Shown here in pieces: positions 1 through 10,501 of a stretch of 64,000 nucleotides of DNA (within the stretch, counting starts at the first letter, position 1; each line of letters begins with the position of its first letter). Origin of the DNA: Mixophyes australis. Lineage: Eukaryota; Chordata; Amphibia; Anura; Limnodynastidae. The notes under the pieces were generated by a model. The model was given only the letters and a program-made list of their open reading frames with translations. It did no database searches and had not been told where the DNA came from. A program made the position numbers and the translations under genes. The DNA lies in contig JAVHZZ010000011.1 in the NCBI GenBank assembly GCA_036250195.1, forward strand, positions 53,816,811 through 53,880,810, written 5' to 3'.

Positions 1-259
1 GTTAATTCCTTTCATGTAGTTTTATTTCTTTCCCTCTATTCCTTACATTTTTGAATACTTTTCCATTACTTGTAGTAATAATGGTATATGTTTTAAAATT
101 TAGTGATTATTGTTGATTATACAATAAGCAAGAACATACTGAATATGTAAAGTCACAGTACAAGAGAATATGCATTTTTATGAATAATATTTGGAATATT
201 CTATTAATGATATAGGCAATAAAATTGATGGTAATCATTTTTATGATTACCACCATAAT

Positions 260-523
260 CAGAGGCGGGCTGGGCCGGGGGGCAGGGGGGCATCGGCCCC
301 CCGGGACACTTAGATTTTGCGCTTTTAGGGCCGGGGGGTAGGCCGGCCGGCCGCCCCCCGATGCAATTTCTTCTGATCTTTTTCTGCGGCCGCGTCAGCG
401 CACAGGCGGCCGCATCACATGACAGGGGATGCGGCTGCATCATCATCGACGCGGCCGCATCCCTTGTAATGAGATGCGGCCGCCTGTGTGCCCCCCTGCC
501 TGCAGCATCCCAGCCCGCGCCTG
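260..523. mobile_element. hAT-type MITE, 264 bp, GC-rich
   Basis: The ends are CAGAGGCGGGCTGGG on the left and an inverted CCCAGCCCGCGCCTG on the right. They are flanked by perfect 8-bp target duplications ACCATAAT at 252-259 and 524-531. Eight-bp duplications with CAG...CTG ends are the signature of hAT transposons. The interior has no transposase. It is extremely GC-rich inside AT-rich surroundings and contains several gcggccgcat units, so it was mobilised in trans. Confidence 0.9.
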
Positions 524-1651
524 ACCATAATGACACCGAGAAATTCTCCAAATAAAAGACAAATCTGTAAAAAAACGATGTAAAGAAAAGCAGACTTACC
601 TGTATACCGAAGTTGTAGATGTCCGATTAAAAGCAGGAAGCTGACCACAAATGAGTCCGACTACTGAGGTGTCCATCTAGAGATTTTAACGTCAGTGTGA
701 CTTCTCGGTGTCGGAATATTCCTCACAGAGAACGTGTACCCCACCCAATAAAATTACACCAGGTTTTCTAACTAGGTAAATTAATGAAGACCATGTGCTA
801 GCCAGATATTATCAATGAGTACCATCATGCAACAACTCCAGTTCTGCAAGAGAATTACTAATAAAGAGACAAGATATATATACTTTCTGATAAAGATGGG
901 TGATTGCTTGCCAAGGTTTCCCACATATATCAACTCAGCCTAAAATATTTCTAACACACAGTAATATAAGTGAAAAATAAATTACATTCATAAAAAAAAA
1001 CTGTGTCAAAAGGACCAAAGTGAAACATATGTTTGCCTTCCAAATTCTTCAAAAAACAGTTAAGCCTAATACCCCCATTCTGTAAATTTTGTGCATTTAC
1101 TAAAGTATTTAACACTATTACAAAATATATACATGGGTCTGACAATGTAATCCCTTGTTTCCAACTCACATTTTTGTGCATTGCATTTGCATTGAGTTAA
1201 ATGCACTAACATCAATGGCATAATCACAAATGGCTTCATGAACAGAAGTAAAAAGGCATTAATAATATTAATACATATTAATACATAATATTTACTTATT
1301 AACTATAAATATAGATTTTAAAAGTTAACAACTACAATGTTAACAAACATCAGATGGTATAATGTAAGGAATCATACAAACATAATATAATAGTCAGGGC
1401 AGCTGTACCAAATATATGAATATTTAATAATAATTAGATCAAATTACCCAGTAAATACAGTTTTACAATATTCCCATAGAATGATCCATTAAAAGCAGAG
1501 GACCACAGTAACATGCAATTTTAGACTAAAAAAAGTCTAGGACCATTACGTCATAAATTTTTCCATGAGTAAACATTACATAAGTCTTTTTTTTAACATT
1601 TTGAAAATTAACATACGAAAAATATTAAGCACCTGTTCTTTTCTCCTGCAG
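524..1651. other. AT-rich non-coding stretch, likely intronic
   Basis: I see no gene here. The stretch is AT-rich and its short open frames lack recognisable motifs. It ends in a polypyrimidine tract and CTGCAG, a splice acceptor for the candidate exon at 1652, so it may be the last intron of a host gene on the plus strand. Confidence 0.45.
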
Positions 1652-1873
1652 ATGTTTGATGAACGTTTCCCAGCAATACCTGAAGCCCAAGAGTTCCGGA
1701 ACATTCAATGCTTCCATGAGGAGAACTACTTAGATCAATTACATCCTGGCTATGTGCCCCTCTCATTCTTCTTGCAGGACTCACTTCCCCGGCAACCACC
1801 AGAATCCACCTTCTGTTACCCTCCGGCTGGCTCACGGGCACCTTATGTGTGTCCCAAAGAGCAGTATGTCTGA
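1652..1873 (+). CDS. Putative 3'-terminal coding exon of an unidentified host gene
   Basis: A strong splice acceptor (ttcttttctcctgcag) immediately precedes an open frame of 73 codons that starts with ATG TTT GAT and stops with TGA at 1871-1873. The peptide is rich in Pro, Glu, Phe and Tyr (for example FPAIPEAQEF and YVPLSFFLQD) and ends in PKEQYV. It is not repetitive and resembles no transposon protein, unlike nearly every other frame in the window. The GC-richer, codon-like composition against AT-rich flanks, and the AATAAA-bearing tract downstream, fit a last exon plus 3' UTR. I do not recognise the gene. The terminal residues could be a PDZ-type ligand, but that is speculation. It could also be an untranslated or decayed exon. 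Confidence 0.55.
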   Translation: MFDERFPAIPEAQEFRNIQCFHEENYLDQLHPGYVPLSFFLQDSLPRQPPESTFCYPPAGSRAPYVCPKEQYV

Positions 1874-2790
1874 ATCTGCTCACTTGCAGGACCCTGCACG
1901 CCAAACCAAATGGCCCAGTAAAATTCCAATTTAATTATGTTCCTTATATGCTACCCCTTCTCACAGCCTGCCCTCCTTCACATGTCGCTCTGAAAGCGGT
2001 AAACTGCCAGAGGCGGGCTTGCCTTTTAATTTTTTTGAATATATCTGAGAATGAACTCCTATGTTGTGACCTGATTTGAAATACCAGATGTGTGGATGTA
2101 TGTGTAATTAAAATAGGGTCGTTATTAGAGATACAGGTTATTTTTCAAAGACTTGCACTTTCTGACCCAGAACGCCCGACTAAAAACCAGGCAAGTTTAC
2201 AAAACTACTTTCAAATTTGGCTAGAGTAAATAATTAGTGTTTAGCTAAATCGTTTTGAAAAATAGCCTATATTTTTCCTCTTTGTGGATACTCTGAACTT
2301 TTTCTTTTTGTACCATTAAAACGGAGTTGTAGACATCTGTGTGACAGAATCTAATGTAACATATTAGTGCAGTTGGCAACCTATGATTTGATGCCAAATG
2401 CTTTATATAACTGCCTGTGAAAAATAACCAGTATATTAAACAATGAAAAGGATACTTTTATAAGTAGGACCAAAATTATAATTTTTTTTTTGGCTTACAA
2501 ATGCACACAAATAGTTTTCCACATATATTTCTTCATGAGAATGATTTTTACAATGAACTAAAATGTGACATTTAAAAAATTAAGTGTGTGAAAAATTAAG
2601 CTATGTATCTTGAAATTAATCAATAAGAGTATACTTTCACAATCCTGAATGCAAGATGACTACTGTATATTAATTATATGCTGTTTATTTCTAAATGTAA
2701 GTTATCTGAGAATAAACACAGATTTTTCAGAGTATGGGCTCTATAATACCAAAACTTGTTTTACAGTCCTTTGTCAATAAAAGTGAAAGG
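1874..2790 (+). other. Probable 3' UTR of the exon at 1652
   Basis: This is an AT-rich non-repetitive tract directly after the stop codon. Candidate poly(A) signals are AATAAA in gaataaacac near 2712 and in caataaaagtg near 2775. No coding frame stands out. The 3' UTR role is inferred from position and signals only. Confidence 0.4.
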
Positions 2791-3016
2791 TAGTTGTACC
2801 ATACATGTCAGCAAAAGCTATACATTTTATAATCACATCTGTATAACGGTTCAAAAAAATTATAAAAATAAAAGATGTACTGAATACAAGATCAAAGTAA
2901 CATGAATAATCAGTCACCTCATAATATATAATTTACTTGTGCATCTCCTTGGCAACTGACCACTGAGATTAACACTGCTATGCATAAGTAACTGTGGGAA
3001 ACTATTAAAAGACTAA

Positions 3017-3162
3017 GGGATATATTTACTAAACTGCGGGTTTACAAAAACTGAGAAGTTGCCTATGGTAACCAATCAGATTCTAACTATCATTTTGTAC
3101 AATGTACTAAATAAATGATAACTAGAATCTGATTGGTTGCTACAGTTTAGTAAATATACCCC
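3017..3162. mobile_element. Palindromic MITE, about 146 bp
   Basis: The element is almost entirely an inverted repeat. The left arm reads gggatatatttactaaact and continues through caaccaatcagattctaact. The right arm is its complement and ends in agtttagtaaatatacccc. TAA lies on both sides, giving a 2-3 bp target duplication (TA or TWA), which suggests a Harbinger- or mariner-type MITE. A close relative lies at 18720-18899 and a partial one at 13616-13685. Confidence 0.85.
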
Positions 3163-4439
3163 TAAATATTCTATGTACTTATATATAAAACCTTCTTATG
3201 AACTGTTTAGTCTTCAGCTTCTGTCAATAGCTAGGTGGTTGAAGTGCTACTGATCCCAATAAGGGAAGAGAGGTGAAACCCTAACAGGGAGAGAGAATTA
3301 AACCCAACAGGATATTTTTCTTGTTTTATTAATTCAAAAAAAAAAAATTGGGTAATTGACATTTCTTCAAAAGTAATTACTATTTTGAAAGCACCTACTA
3401 CATACAACACTGATGCGGTAATATCATAACCTATTTAGTATATAGCAAATATATACAGTAGAGTTGATAATAATCGTCATCTCTGCAGTATATTGAGCTC
3501 AATTTTTAGTTAACAAACAAAGATCTTATAATTTATTTTGATTACAATTTAAAGAATTCACATGACAGTCTTTAATCCAGTCATTATGCCAATGTAATTA
3601 CTGGAAAAGTTACGTTTTATTTCCAGTAGACTTCTAATTATTTAAAAGAAGTTTTGTGTTATGCCTTTACATATACTATTAATGGAACTTAAAAAAAGCA
3701 CTTTTCTGTCCATGATTTTTGCCTGTATGACTCAATTGAGAAAGCATCTGGTTTGGAGATTTAAGAGAGGTCAAGATAACTTGGATTTTGTCTATTCAGC
3801 TCCTAAGAAAATGTAGCTTCTCTGTAAATTAACTTCTGACCGCTGTTTTAGCACACTATTCCAACTATGGCCTAGCTACTTCTATCAATCAGTGCAGTAT
3901 TTGTCTATAAATAAAGAATCAATCACTTTCGCAGTTCAGGAATTCTGCATTTTACTCCTTGTCTTCCCATCTGTGAATCTCACTTCATTATCCTACATCA
4001 CTGTGTCTGGCTTTTCTATTGTATTAACCAGTCCTTGCTTCAAAACTGTCACACTTGTTTTTCTATTTCTCACTCCTTTGTTACTGCTCCACTCAGGGAG
4101 TCATCTGTTTCCCACTTCACTGATTTAGTAGTGTCCAAACTGTCACTTACTCTTTCCCTTTCTTCTCACCTTGATACTGCTGAAGCTGGCAGTATTACTT
4201 GCTTTACATTTCTTTCTACTGCTCACTCTCAAAATTGTCACCACATTTCTATTGCATGCTCTCTAAACTCAAACACTGTTGACTACTATTTTTTTCTTTG
4301 AAAATAAACTATATGACTGCACTATAATTGTATAAACTACAGACTGCTGATTCCCTCAGCATTACACTATACCTTAACAACGTTAATCTTATCACTATAC
4401 ATTCTTATCTACAAATAAAGACACCGACAACTTTGTAGT
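3163..4439. other. Non-coding AT-rich spacer
   Basis: I see no gene or clear element. There is a pyrimidine-rich segment around 3900-4280 whose open frames look like low-complexity by-products. Confidence 0.4.
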
Positions 4440-4827
4440 GGCAAATAACGTAAACTTTTTATTTATTTATTGTTTTATTTATTTATTTGTTTACTACTAT
4501 TAACCTATGAAAGGCTAAAGGCGAGAGCAATACAATCAGCTAACAACTAATAGCGAAACCGAACAGTGTATGGCCCACAGGCACTAACCACTGGTCCCAG
4601 GCACCACAGTCCTTTACGATCGGCCGGTGCTAAATCTGGCATCATCGTGACCACTCCCCTCTGGGCTCCCCAAGACGTATGCGCACAGTGCAGGTCAAGG
4701 GGTCCTCGCACAGAGGTACAAAGAGCCAGGGTGCTTTCGAAAGGAGCAGTGATGTGCGGCCAATCAGCGATAGCACCGTATGAATTAGTCGCTGATTGTA
4801 AAAGCTCTCCTGCCACGCTGGAGTCCT

Positions 4828-5529
4828 TTAATGGACGCCCAGCCCGCCACCCAAAACCCTCACTAACTTGCCTACTCTCCAAAAAAGCTGCTCTACAAAA
4901 AGCCAATTACCCTCTTCAGACAGGTGAACCCCATCGTTCCTATATAGGTGTCTATGCTCAGATCTTATCAATGGGTGATCGACCACTATTCCCCCAATTT
5001 CCAATATTATTTTCCTAGTTGTTCTGTTTAACTCGGAAACAATGGCTTTTATTTTATTGAAAGCTATCTCTAGACGACAGTTAATTCGGGGTATTATATT
5101 GGACCAGCATACTGATATTGAAGGCCATCTATTTTTAATCCTTCTGAGATCCTCTCGGATGGCAATAATTAAGTCCAAAGACTTTCCTATGCCCACATCA
5201 TTTCCCCCTAAATGTATTACCAACACATCTGGTGGGCCTGCTTTAGCAATCTCAGCAGTCAAAAGTGGCATCAAACCTTGCCATCTCAAACCTCTTACAC
5301 CAATCCACCGAATACCCACAGGCCTACCAAAGGCTTCTTTATTGTTGGCAAATTTAAGTCTGGACGCCCATAACACGAATGAATGCCCAACAAACCATAT
5401 TTTTAGACTCCGAGTTGAACCACCTGTAACACAGATAATAGGAGTCATCACCAACAGGTTGCTCACATACACCTCCTCCGATACACCTTGCTCCATTCTT
5501 GATATGCATATCACAGCTCCATGAATCAT
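4828..5529 (-). CDS. SGNH/GDSL-type hydrolase of the Ngaro-type element
   Basis: This is a 233-residue frame starting at ATG 5529. It carries the SGNH hydrolase blocks in order: GHS with the nucleophile Ser near residue 50, a glycine block around residue 80 (GVRGLRW), GGND with the catalytic-type Asn near residue 110, and DGVH with Asp and His near residues 199 and 202. Such hydrolases act on ester or acetyl groups. Their role in retrotransposition is unknown. The gene is last in the element, about 250 bp downstream of the recombinase stop, in its own frame and with its own ATG. There is no frameshift or premature stop, so selection may have acted until recently. There is no visible signal peptide. 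Cellular acetylesterases share this fold, but the context makes it an element gene. Confidence 0.85.
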   Translation of the reverse strand: MIHGAVICISRMEQGVSEEVYVSNLLVMTPIICVTGGSTRSLKIWFVGHSFVLWASRLKFANNKEAFGRPVGIRWIGVRGLRWQGLMPLLTAEIAKAGPPDVLVIHLGGNDVGIGKSLDLIIAIREDLRRIKNRWPSISVCWSNIIPRINCRLEIAFNKIKAIVSELNRTTRKIILEIGGIVVDHPLIRSEHRHLYRNDGVHLSEEGNWLFVEQLFWRVGKLVRVLGGGLGVH

Positions 5530-5778
5530 AGAACAGTTAGATAAATTCTAAGTGACTTCAGGTGACTTTAATTAATTTTACTTTACTTTACAAATATTAA
5601 ACAAGGGGGTAGTGTTAACCCAGATAAAGGTAAAAACCATAACCCCGGAGGGACACAACTAATCAGGCCTTAGTCGGAGGAAAAAATGGCAAAATCCCTT
5701 CCTGCCCCCGTATAAAAACAACAGCGAGCAGCAAGACCCAAGGTTAACACGGGAGGGGAATAACCTACTGCGTACTGA
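5530..5778. other. Spacer between recombinase and hydrolase genes
   Basis: This is a 250-bp non-coding segment within the element. It may carry the leader or promoter for the hydrolase frame, but no motif is clear. Confidence 0.4.
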
Positions 5779-6696
5779 CTATTTGTTCGGTCTAATATAC
5801 GTTTTGTACGCATCTGATCTCCAACGACCCAAAGCTTTAATGGTGCTAACTGAAGAGCCCTCCTCAGCCACAGCTGTAGCTGCTCCAATTCTGAAGGAGT
5901 GAGTACCAAAGCGCGACGGGTCTAAACCAACGTGCACTAACGCACATTTAAATATGGCTGTGAACTGAAACTTCGACAGTGGAGATTTGTCGGCATGAAT
6001 CAACCAGGGCTCAGCCCCACGTGGTCTAATTTTCTCGAACTTATTGCACCAGGACACAGGACAGATCTCACTATCCTCCTGAGCAGAGATGGAAATCCAC
6101 TGACCACGAGCCGATTGATCTGTTTTGGATCTAAGGATTTGACAAGAAAGCATGTTAACATCCAAAAACATATGCCTGGCCGACAAAGCATTCCCCAAGT
6201 CATGCTTAGATTGCGCCACTAACTCACTCACCCTGAATGCGCCAAAGAAAGCCAGCGAGAAAGCTGAACTAAACAGCAGCACTTCATAAGCATTATCGGC
6301 TATGTATGCCAGCGCAGACATAATTTTTCTTAGAATACTCTTATCAACAGGCCTCCTCACATGCTCCTTCCCTGGTTGAAGCTTTGACCAGCCTTTCAGA
6401 GCTTTGGATATTAAAAACCCCTTTGTAAAATCCGTCCACCCATGAAGTTTAGCCATGAATGAAATGCCCGCCAGCATGGCTGCCATTAAATTTTTAGTAA
6501 TTCCTTCCTGATATTTAGCCCAAATGAAATCCAGCATGTCAGCGCTCTGACCTGAGTCGCACCGACCGCGCGACTGTAAAAACTGCCGCCACTGCAGCCA
6601 CACAGCCCGATATGCCCTCCTGGTGGAAGGAGCCAGCGACGTTTCCGCCAGCCTTATAATGCCTGTTCGACCACCTGCCAAACCAAAGAGGTACAT
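5779..6696 (-). CDS. Tyrosine recombinase (YR) of the Ngaro-type element
   Basis: This is a 305-residue frame starting at ATG 6696, overlapping the 3' end of the RT-RNase H frame by 43 bp in another frame. The catalytic set is visible: Arg near residue 155 in GAFRVSEL, a Lys near 191, HSFR giving His 266 and Arg 269, Trp 292 in GRW, and a tyrosine nucleophile near 297-300 in YKTYIRP. The N-terminal 100 residues look like the helical core-binding domain. Enzymes of this family integrate a circular cDNA without making target duplications, replacing a DDE integrase. The frame is uninterrupted and all catalytic residues are present, so it could be functional. Confidence 0.92.
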   Translation of the reverse strand: MYLFGLAGGRTGIIRLAETSLAPSTRRAYRAVWLQWRQFLQSRGRCDSGQSADMLDFIWAKYQEGITKNLMAAMLAGISFMAKLHGWTDFTKGFLISKALKGWSKLQPGKEHVRRPVDKSILRKIMSALAYIADNAYEVLLFSSAFSLAFFGAFRVSELVAQSKHDLGNALSARHMFLDVNMLSCQILRSKTDQSARGQWISISAQEDSEICPVSWCNKFEKIRPRGAEPWLIHADKSPLSKFQFTAIFKCALVHVGLDPSRFGTHSFRIGAATAVAEEGSSVSTIKALGRWRSDAYKTYIRPNK

Positions 6697-8486
6697 GGCG
6701 TACCCTTAATGTCAGCCTGTGGAGCCAATTCTCTAATGCGTCCCCACTGCCTTCGAGATAAATCATCAGCAACCCCGTTCTCAGCACCAGGGACATGTCT
6801 CGCCTTGAATGTAATGTCATGTTCCAAACAGCGCAGAACTAAGTGTCTTAACAATTCTATAGCCGGAATAGAAGACGCGCTCTGTTTGTTAATGCACTGT
6901 ACTACACCAAGGTTGTCACACCAGAATATTACCTGCTGCCCCTTTAACACCGACGCCCATAGTTCTACCGCCACTACTATGGGGAACAATTCCAGCACCA
7001 GCAGGTTGCTTAGCAACTCTTTAGAGCGCCATGACTCCGGCCATCGATTCGCGCACCACCTACCCTTAAAATAGGCTTCAAAACCCACGGACCCCGAAGC
7101 GTCTGTTACTAGTTCAAGCTGGCTACTGGCAACTGGTGGAGCTGGCCAAATAGGAATGCCATTAAAGTTCTCTAAGAACTTCAACCACATGCACAAATCT
7201 CCCTTCACCTCCTTAGACAGGGCAATCCGTGCGTGTGGCCGCGACACTCCTGCTGTAGCTAACTGCATCTTTCTGCAGAACACTTTTCCCATTGGAATAA
7301 TTCTGCACGAAAAATTAAAGGAGCCTAACAATGACTGGGCCTGGCGCAGCGAAATAGACCTAGAAGCTAAGGTAAGTCCAATAGCTTTCACCAGCTTCGT
7401 AACCTTTTCCTGGGGCAATCTACAACACCCTTCCACCGTGTCAATCTCGATTCCCAAGAATGACAAACAATGCAAGGGGCCTTCTGTCTTGTCATGTGCC
7501 ACCGGCACACCCAAGACAGAAAATAAAGCCTGAGCCGAAAACAGAATGTTTGCACATTCTGATGAATCAGCCTTTCCTATGATCAGGAAGTCGTCCAAAT
7601 AGTGAGCTATCCCCACATGACCCGTTCCTGCCTGTACACACCAGTGCAGGAAGGAACTGAACGCTTCAAAATATGCACAGGACATTGCGCAACCCATCGG
7701 CAGACACTTGTCTACGTAGTAACCGTCTGGCAGACGAAAACCCATGAACCTAAATGACTCCGGATGCAAGGGAAGCAAGCGAAAAGCAAATTCAATATCC
7801 AGCTTTGCCAACAATGCCCCTGTCCTGAAGGTCCTAACTAGGTCTAAGGCTTCCTCAAATGACTGGTAACTCACGGAGCTGTCCTCTATGGCTATGGCAT
7901 CGTTAACCGATCGCCCGTGGGGATGTGACAGGTGCTGTATAAGCCTAAACTTCCCCGCTGCTTTTTTGGGTACTACTCCCACTAGGGATATCACCAAATC
8001 TTGAATTGGCGGGGATCGAAAAGGGCCTGCCATGCGACCCAAATCCACTTCTTTCCTAACTTTCTCGGCTAAAATCTCAGGATAAACATAGGCTGACTGC
8101 AAATTCTTTTTTGCTACAGCCCTGACTGTACCAAATATGGGAAGGGGAAAACCGTAAGTAAAACCTGAACCCAAAAACTCAGCGAGTTTCCTGTCCGGAA
8201 ACCAGCGAAGCCACCTGCCCAGCTGCTGCGTCTGGACCGGCGAAACTGCCTTATTGATTGGGCAGTGGCTCCACCCTGCCTCTACCTGCCCCTGGCACGG
8301 CTCTCGTGCAATCTCTGGCTGGATGAGGTCCCCTACATTTGGCACATGAGTGCCGATACCTACATGCATTCCCTCGGGCGCATGTGCCACTGTTAAAGGC
8401 GAAACACCTGTTTCTATTTTGCGCTGGGGGAGAGCTACATCTCCCCTGCATCCGAAACCTTTGTGACCTGACCTCCTGCCCCTCAC
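6654..8486 (-). CDS. Reverse transcriptase-RNase H of the Ngaro-type element
   Basis: This is an open frame of 610 residues with no in-frame stop. The RT core spans roughly residues 140-345, with motif A around Asp 230 (AKLDIEFAF), LPMGCAMSC near 262-270, and the YLDD active site at 296-299. RNase H follows at about 455-580, with Asp 462 (TDAS), Glu 499, Asp 524 (CDN) and Asp 575 (ADDLSR). This is the DIRS/Ngaro architecture without an appended methyltransferase. The first codon of the open frame is GTG, not ATG. The start overlaps the gag C-terminal frame by 236 bp, so expression may need frameshifting or reinitiation at an internal Met near residue 40. It encodes the copying enzyme of the element. 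Confidence 0.92.
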   Translation of the reverse strand: MRGRRSGHKGFGCRGDVALPQRKIETGVSPLTVAHAPEGMHVGIGTHVPNVGDLIQPEIAREPCQGQVEAGWSHCPINKAVSPVQTQQLGRWLRWFPDRKLAEFLGSGFTYGFPLPIFGTVRAVAKKNLQSAYVYPEILAEKVRKEVDLGRMAGPFRSPPIQDLVISLVGVVPKKAAGKFRLIQHLSHPHGRSVNDAIAIEDSSVSYQSFEEALDLVRTFRTGALLAKLDIEFAFRLLPLHPESFRFMGFRLPDGYYVDKCLPMGCAMSCAYFEAFSSFLHWCVQAGTGHVGIAHYLDDFLIIGKADSSECANILFSAQALFSVLGVPVAHDKTEGPLHCLSFLGIEIDTVEGCCRLPQEKVTKLVKAIGLTLASRSISLRQAQSLLGSFNFSCRIIPMGKVFCRKMQLATAGVSRPHARIALSKEVKGDLCMWLKFLENFNGIPIWPAPPVASSQLELVTDASGSVGFEAYFKGRWCANRWPESWRSKELLSNLLVLELFPIVVAVELWASVLKGQQVIFWCDNLGVVQCINKQSASSIPAIELLRHLVLRCLEHDITFKARHVPGAENGVADDLSRRQWGRIRELAPQADIKGTPCTSLVWQVVEQAL

Positions 8487-8868
8487 TTTCCTTAGGTTGC
8501 ATCATTTCCATCCATGTCTCTACGTCCTTGCAGTCAAAAGGGATTATGTGTTTCCCTTTGACCTTCTCCCGGAAGCTCTCATCGTACCTACGCCAGATGG
8601 ACCCCCCATCTTTTTTATAAATTCCCATAATTAAATGTAGGTATCGCCACACGTCCACCGATGCCTCCGGCCTAGTTTCCAGGTACACCGAGGCAAAGAC
8701 ACTAAACGCTGTTACCCAATTTGGGAATGACTTATATGCCTCTTCACCTATCCCCCCTTTTTCCCTTGCCTTCGCCAAATCCTTCTTCCCTACCTTCGTA
8801 ATGCTAAAAACATCCACATACGCGCCTCTCCTAATCCTCTCCCTCGAGCTCTTCCTAATTTCCTGCCA
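8251..8868 (-). CDS. Gag C-terminal part with zinc fingers (frame-shifted from Gag N-terminus)
   Basis: The open frame runs from just after a TGA near 8871 down to 8251. Near its end is a Cys/His cluster, CFAFNSGTCARGNACRYRH followed by CAKC and H...C residues: a CCCH-like plus a CCHC-like finger, typical of Ngaro/DIRS Gag C-termini that bind nucleic acid. There is no credible ATG at its start. It picks up where the upstream Gag frame stops (ALMAGN, stop at 8855-8857), offset by one base. Translation therefore needs a -1 shift or the copy carries a small indel. The overlap with the RT frame downstream fits a compact gag-pol layout. Confidence 0.7.
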   Translation of the reverse strand, partial: WQEIRKSSRERIRRGAYVDVFSITKVGKKDLAKAREKGGIGEEAYKSFPNWVTAFSVFASVYLETRPEASVDVWRYLHLIMGIYKKDGGSIWRRYDESFREKVKGKHIIPFDCKDVETWMEMMQPKESEGQEVRSQRFRMQGRCSSPPAQNRNRCFAFNSGTCARGNACRYRHSCAKCRGPHPARDCTRAVPGAGRGRVEPLPNQ

Positions 8869-10501
8869 TCAGCGCTGTGTAAGAACAATGTACAACTGGC
8901 CCTCTGCCTGCATTATCACTGTCAGCTGCACGCGCTATCTTTCTGCGGCTCTTTGACCCACTAAAATGATCGTTCAATATTTTCAGTAACTTACGAGAAC
9001 CGCTTTCACGGTCTGTTGAAGAACCACTGCTAGCATATGAGGACATTGCACTACTTGAACATGTATCAGACAAACTTTGGTGACCCTCACCTTGCGATCG
9101 TCCTCCCGGACTTGCCGCTCCTTCCCTGCTAGACACCTCATGACCCGATGGAGCCATTCTCGTATCCGATAGACCACGTCTCTGTGATGTCGTCGGGGCT
9201 TTGGACAAAAGACCAACCTCCTCTCTTGTGGTCCTCTGTTGTACTGGGACACAAGGAACATTAGTATGCGCTTCACTCCTCCTGAGTCCCGCATCCGCGT
9301 GCTCAGGTGAACCAGTTCTAGGAGCCTGTCCCACATTGTCCCTTTGCCCCTCATTGCCTGTGTGAGCGCGCCTGCGTTGATGACCATAGTTCCTCGGATG
9401 GGGATACCCCTGTGATACCGACTCACCTGCCGGCCTATACTGATGTGCCCACCCTACATCTTGCGGGTAACCTGAGCCTTCATGAAGGCAACACATATGC
9501 GCTGCACCTTGACCACCCCACCTGCTCTGCTGGTGGCTCCTTTTCCATCCACCTCTTTCCCTGCTCTGCCCTCCGAAATCCTCCAGAGGGAAAGGGAAGG
9601 CTACATCCGCATACGCCGCATGCCCTAATTGTGGATGAAACGCCGGCCATCCCCTGCCCCGTCCTTGATCTAATACCGGGGGAGGGTAAGCTCGCTGATA
9701 ACCCCCTGCTGTGCCTGGAGCATGTACATCACTCCCTTCATAAGCACAAAACCCACTTCTATTCTGTTCATAGCTAGCTTGCCTATTCAAGAAATCACAA
9801 AACTGCTGGCTATCATCCACATGATGGCGCTCCTCACCTCCCAGATACTCACTGTCCTGACTATCTGAGTCATGGCAAGAATCCATGCCGTACTCCTGCC
9901 TTGCCTCTTCTTGATACCCATAGTCTCTCCCCCGCGGGCTGGGGGAGGAATGCAGACCCCTCACGCCACACTTGTCCTTCCTGTAGCCTGCGCGATCCCG
10001 AATTGTGGGACATATGGTGCCCCCCCTTCCACCCCTAATGCTCCCCGCCCTGGCCCTCACTTGCTGTCCCGCGGACCCAGAAGACCCAGACCTGGCCCCG
10101 ACTAGGCTATCGCTGCCTGCTGGGATGACCAACTTAGAAGGGGAAGGAGTCTCTCTCCTAGGCCGAGCGCACCTGACTTTACACCTAGAGCTTTTTACCG
10201 CATGCTTCCGTCCCATGGATCTGCTTGGTGCCCGCCCGCGCAAGCGCACAGCCCGCCCGGGCGGGATAGATGACCCCACTGCTGCCTCCGGCCGTCCCTG
10301 CTTCACAGCCTCCTGCTTACTAACTAGGCCCTCTACTCCCGCGGCTTCCCGCTCACTAGTGGGGCCCTGCTCCACAGACCCCTCCGCTTGGTTGGCGGCC
10401 GCCATTACCCGGGGGCTGAGGGGAACATAACTTTCAGCGGGGAGTTCAGCAAGGTCGCTGAAACGTACAGGGGGACCCGCACTACGCCTGGGGCGAGACA
10501 T
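8855..10501 (-). CDS. Gag-like N-terminal protein of the Ngaro-type element
   Basis: The frame has an ATG at 10501 (MSRPRRSAGPP). About 548 residues follow, rich in Arg, Gly, Ser and Pro and of low complexity, with many RGR and GRG stretches, consistent with a nucleic-acid-binding structural protein. A longer reading begins at a GTG at 10534, but the ATG is the more credible start. It is the first gene of the element and ends in a frame overlapping the zinc-finger C-terminal piece, so the two were presumably one Gag. No enzymatic motif is visible. The Gag assignment rests on position and on the downstream zinc fingers. Confidence 0.65.
   Translation of the reverse strand: MSRPRRSAGPPVRFSDLAELPAESYVPLSPRVMAAANQAEGSVEQGPTSEREAAGVEGLVSKQEAVKQGRPEAAVGSSIPPGRAVRLRGRAPSRSMGRKHAVKSSRCKVRCARPRRETPSPSKLVIPAGSDSLVGARSGSSGSAGQQVRARAGSIRGGRGGTICPTIRDRAGYRKDKCGVRGLHSSPSPRGRDYGYQEEARQEYGMDSCHDSDSQDSEYLGGEERHHVDDSQQFCDFLNRQASYEQNRSGFCAYEGSDVHAPGTAGGYQRAYPPPVLDQGRGRGWPAFHPQLGHAAYADVAFPFPLEDFGGQSRERGGWKRSHQQSRWGGQGAAHMCCLHEGSGYPQDVGWAHQYRPAGESVSQGYPHPRNYGHQRRRAHTGNEGQRDNVGQAPRTGSPEHADAGLRRSEAHTNVPCVPVQQRTTREEVGLLSKAPTTSQRRGLSDTRMAPSGHEVSSREGAASPGGRSQGEGHQSLSDTCSSSAMSSYASSGSSTDRESGSRKLLKILNDHFSGSKSRRKIARAADSDNAGRGPVVHCSYTALMAGN

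Noticed and set aside
5042..5524. Plus-strand ORF of 160 residues opposite the SGNH hydrolase, and similar plus-strand ORFs at 6709, 7156, 9412 and 10005
   Set aside because: Antisense shadows of well-supported minus-strand genes, with no motifs.
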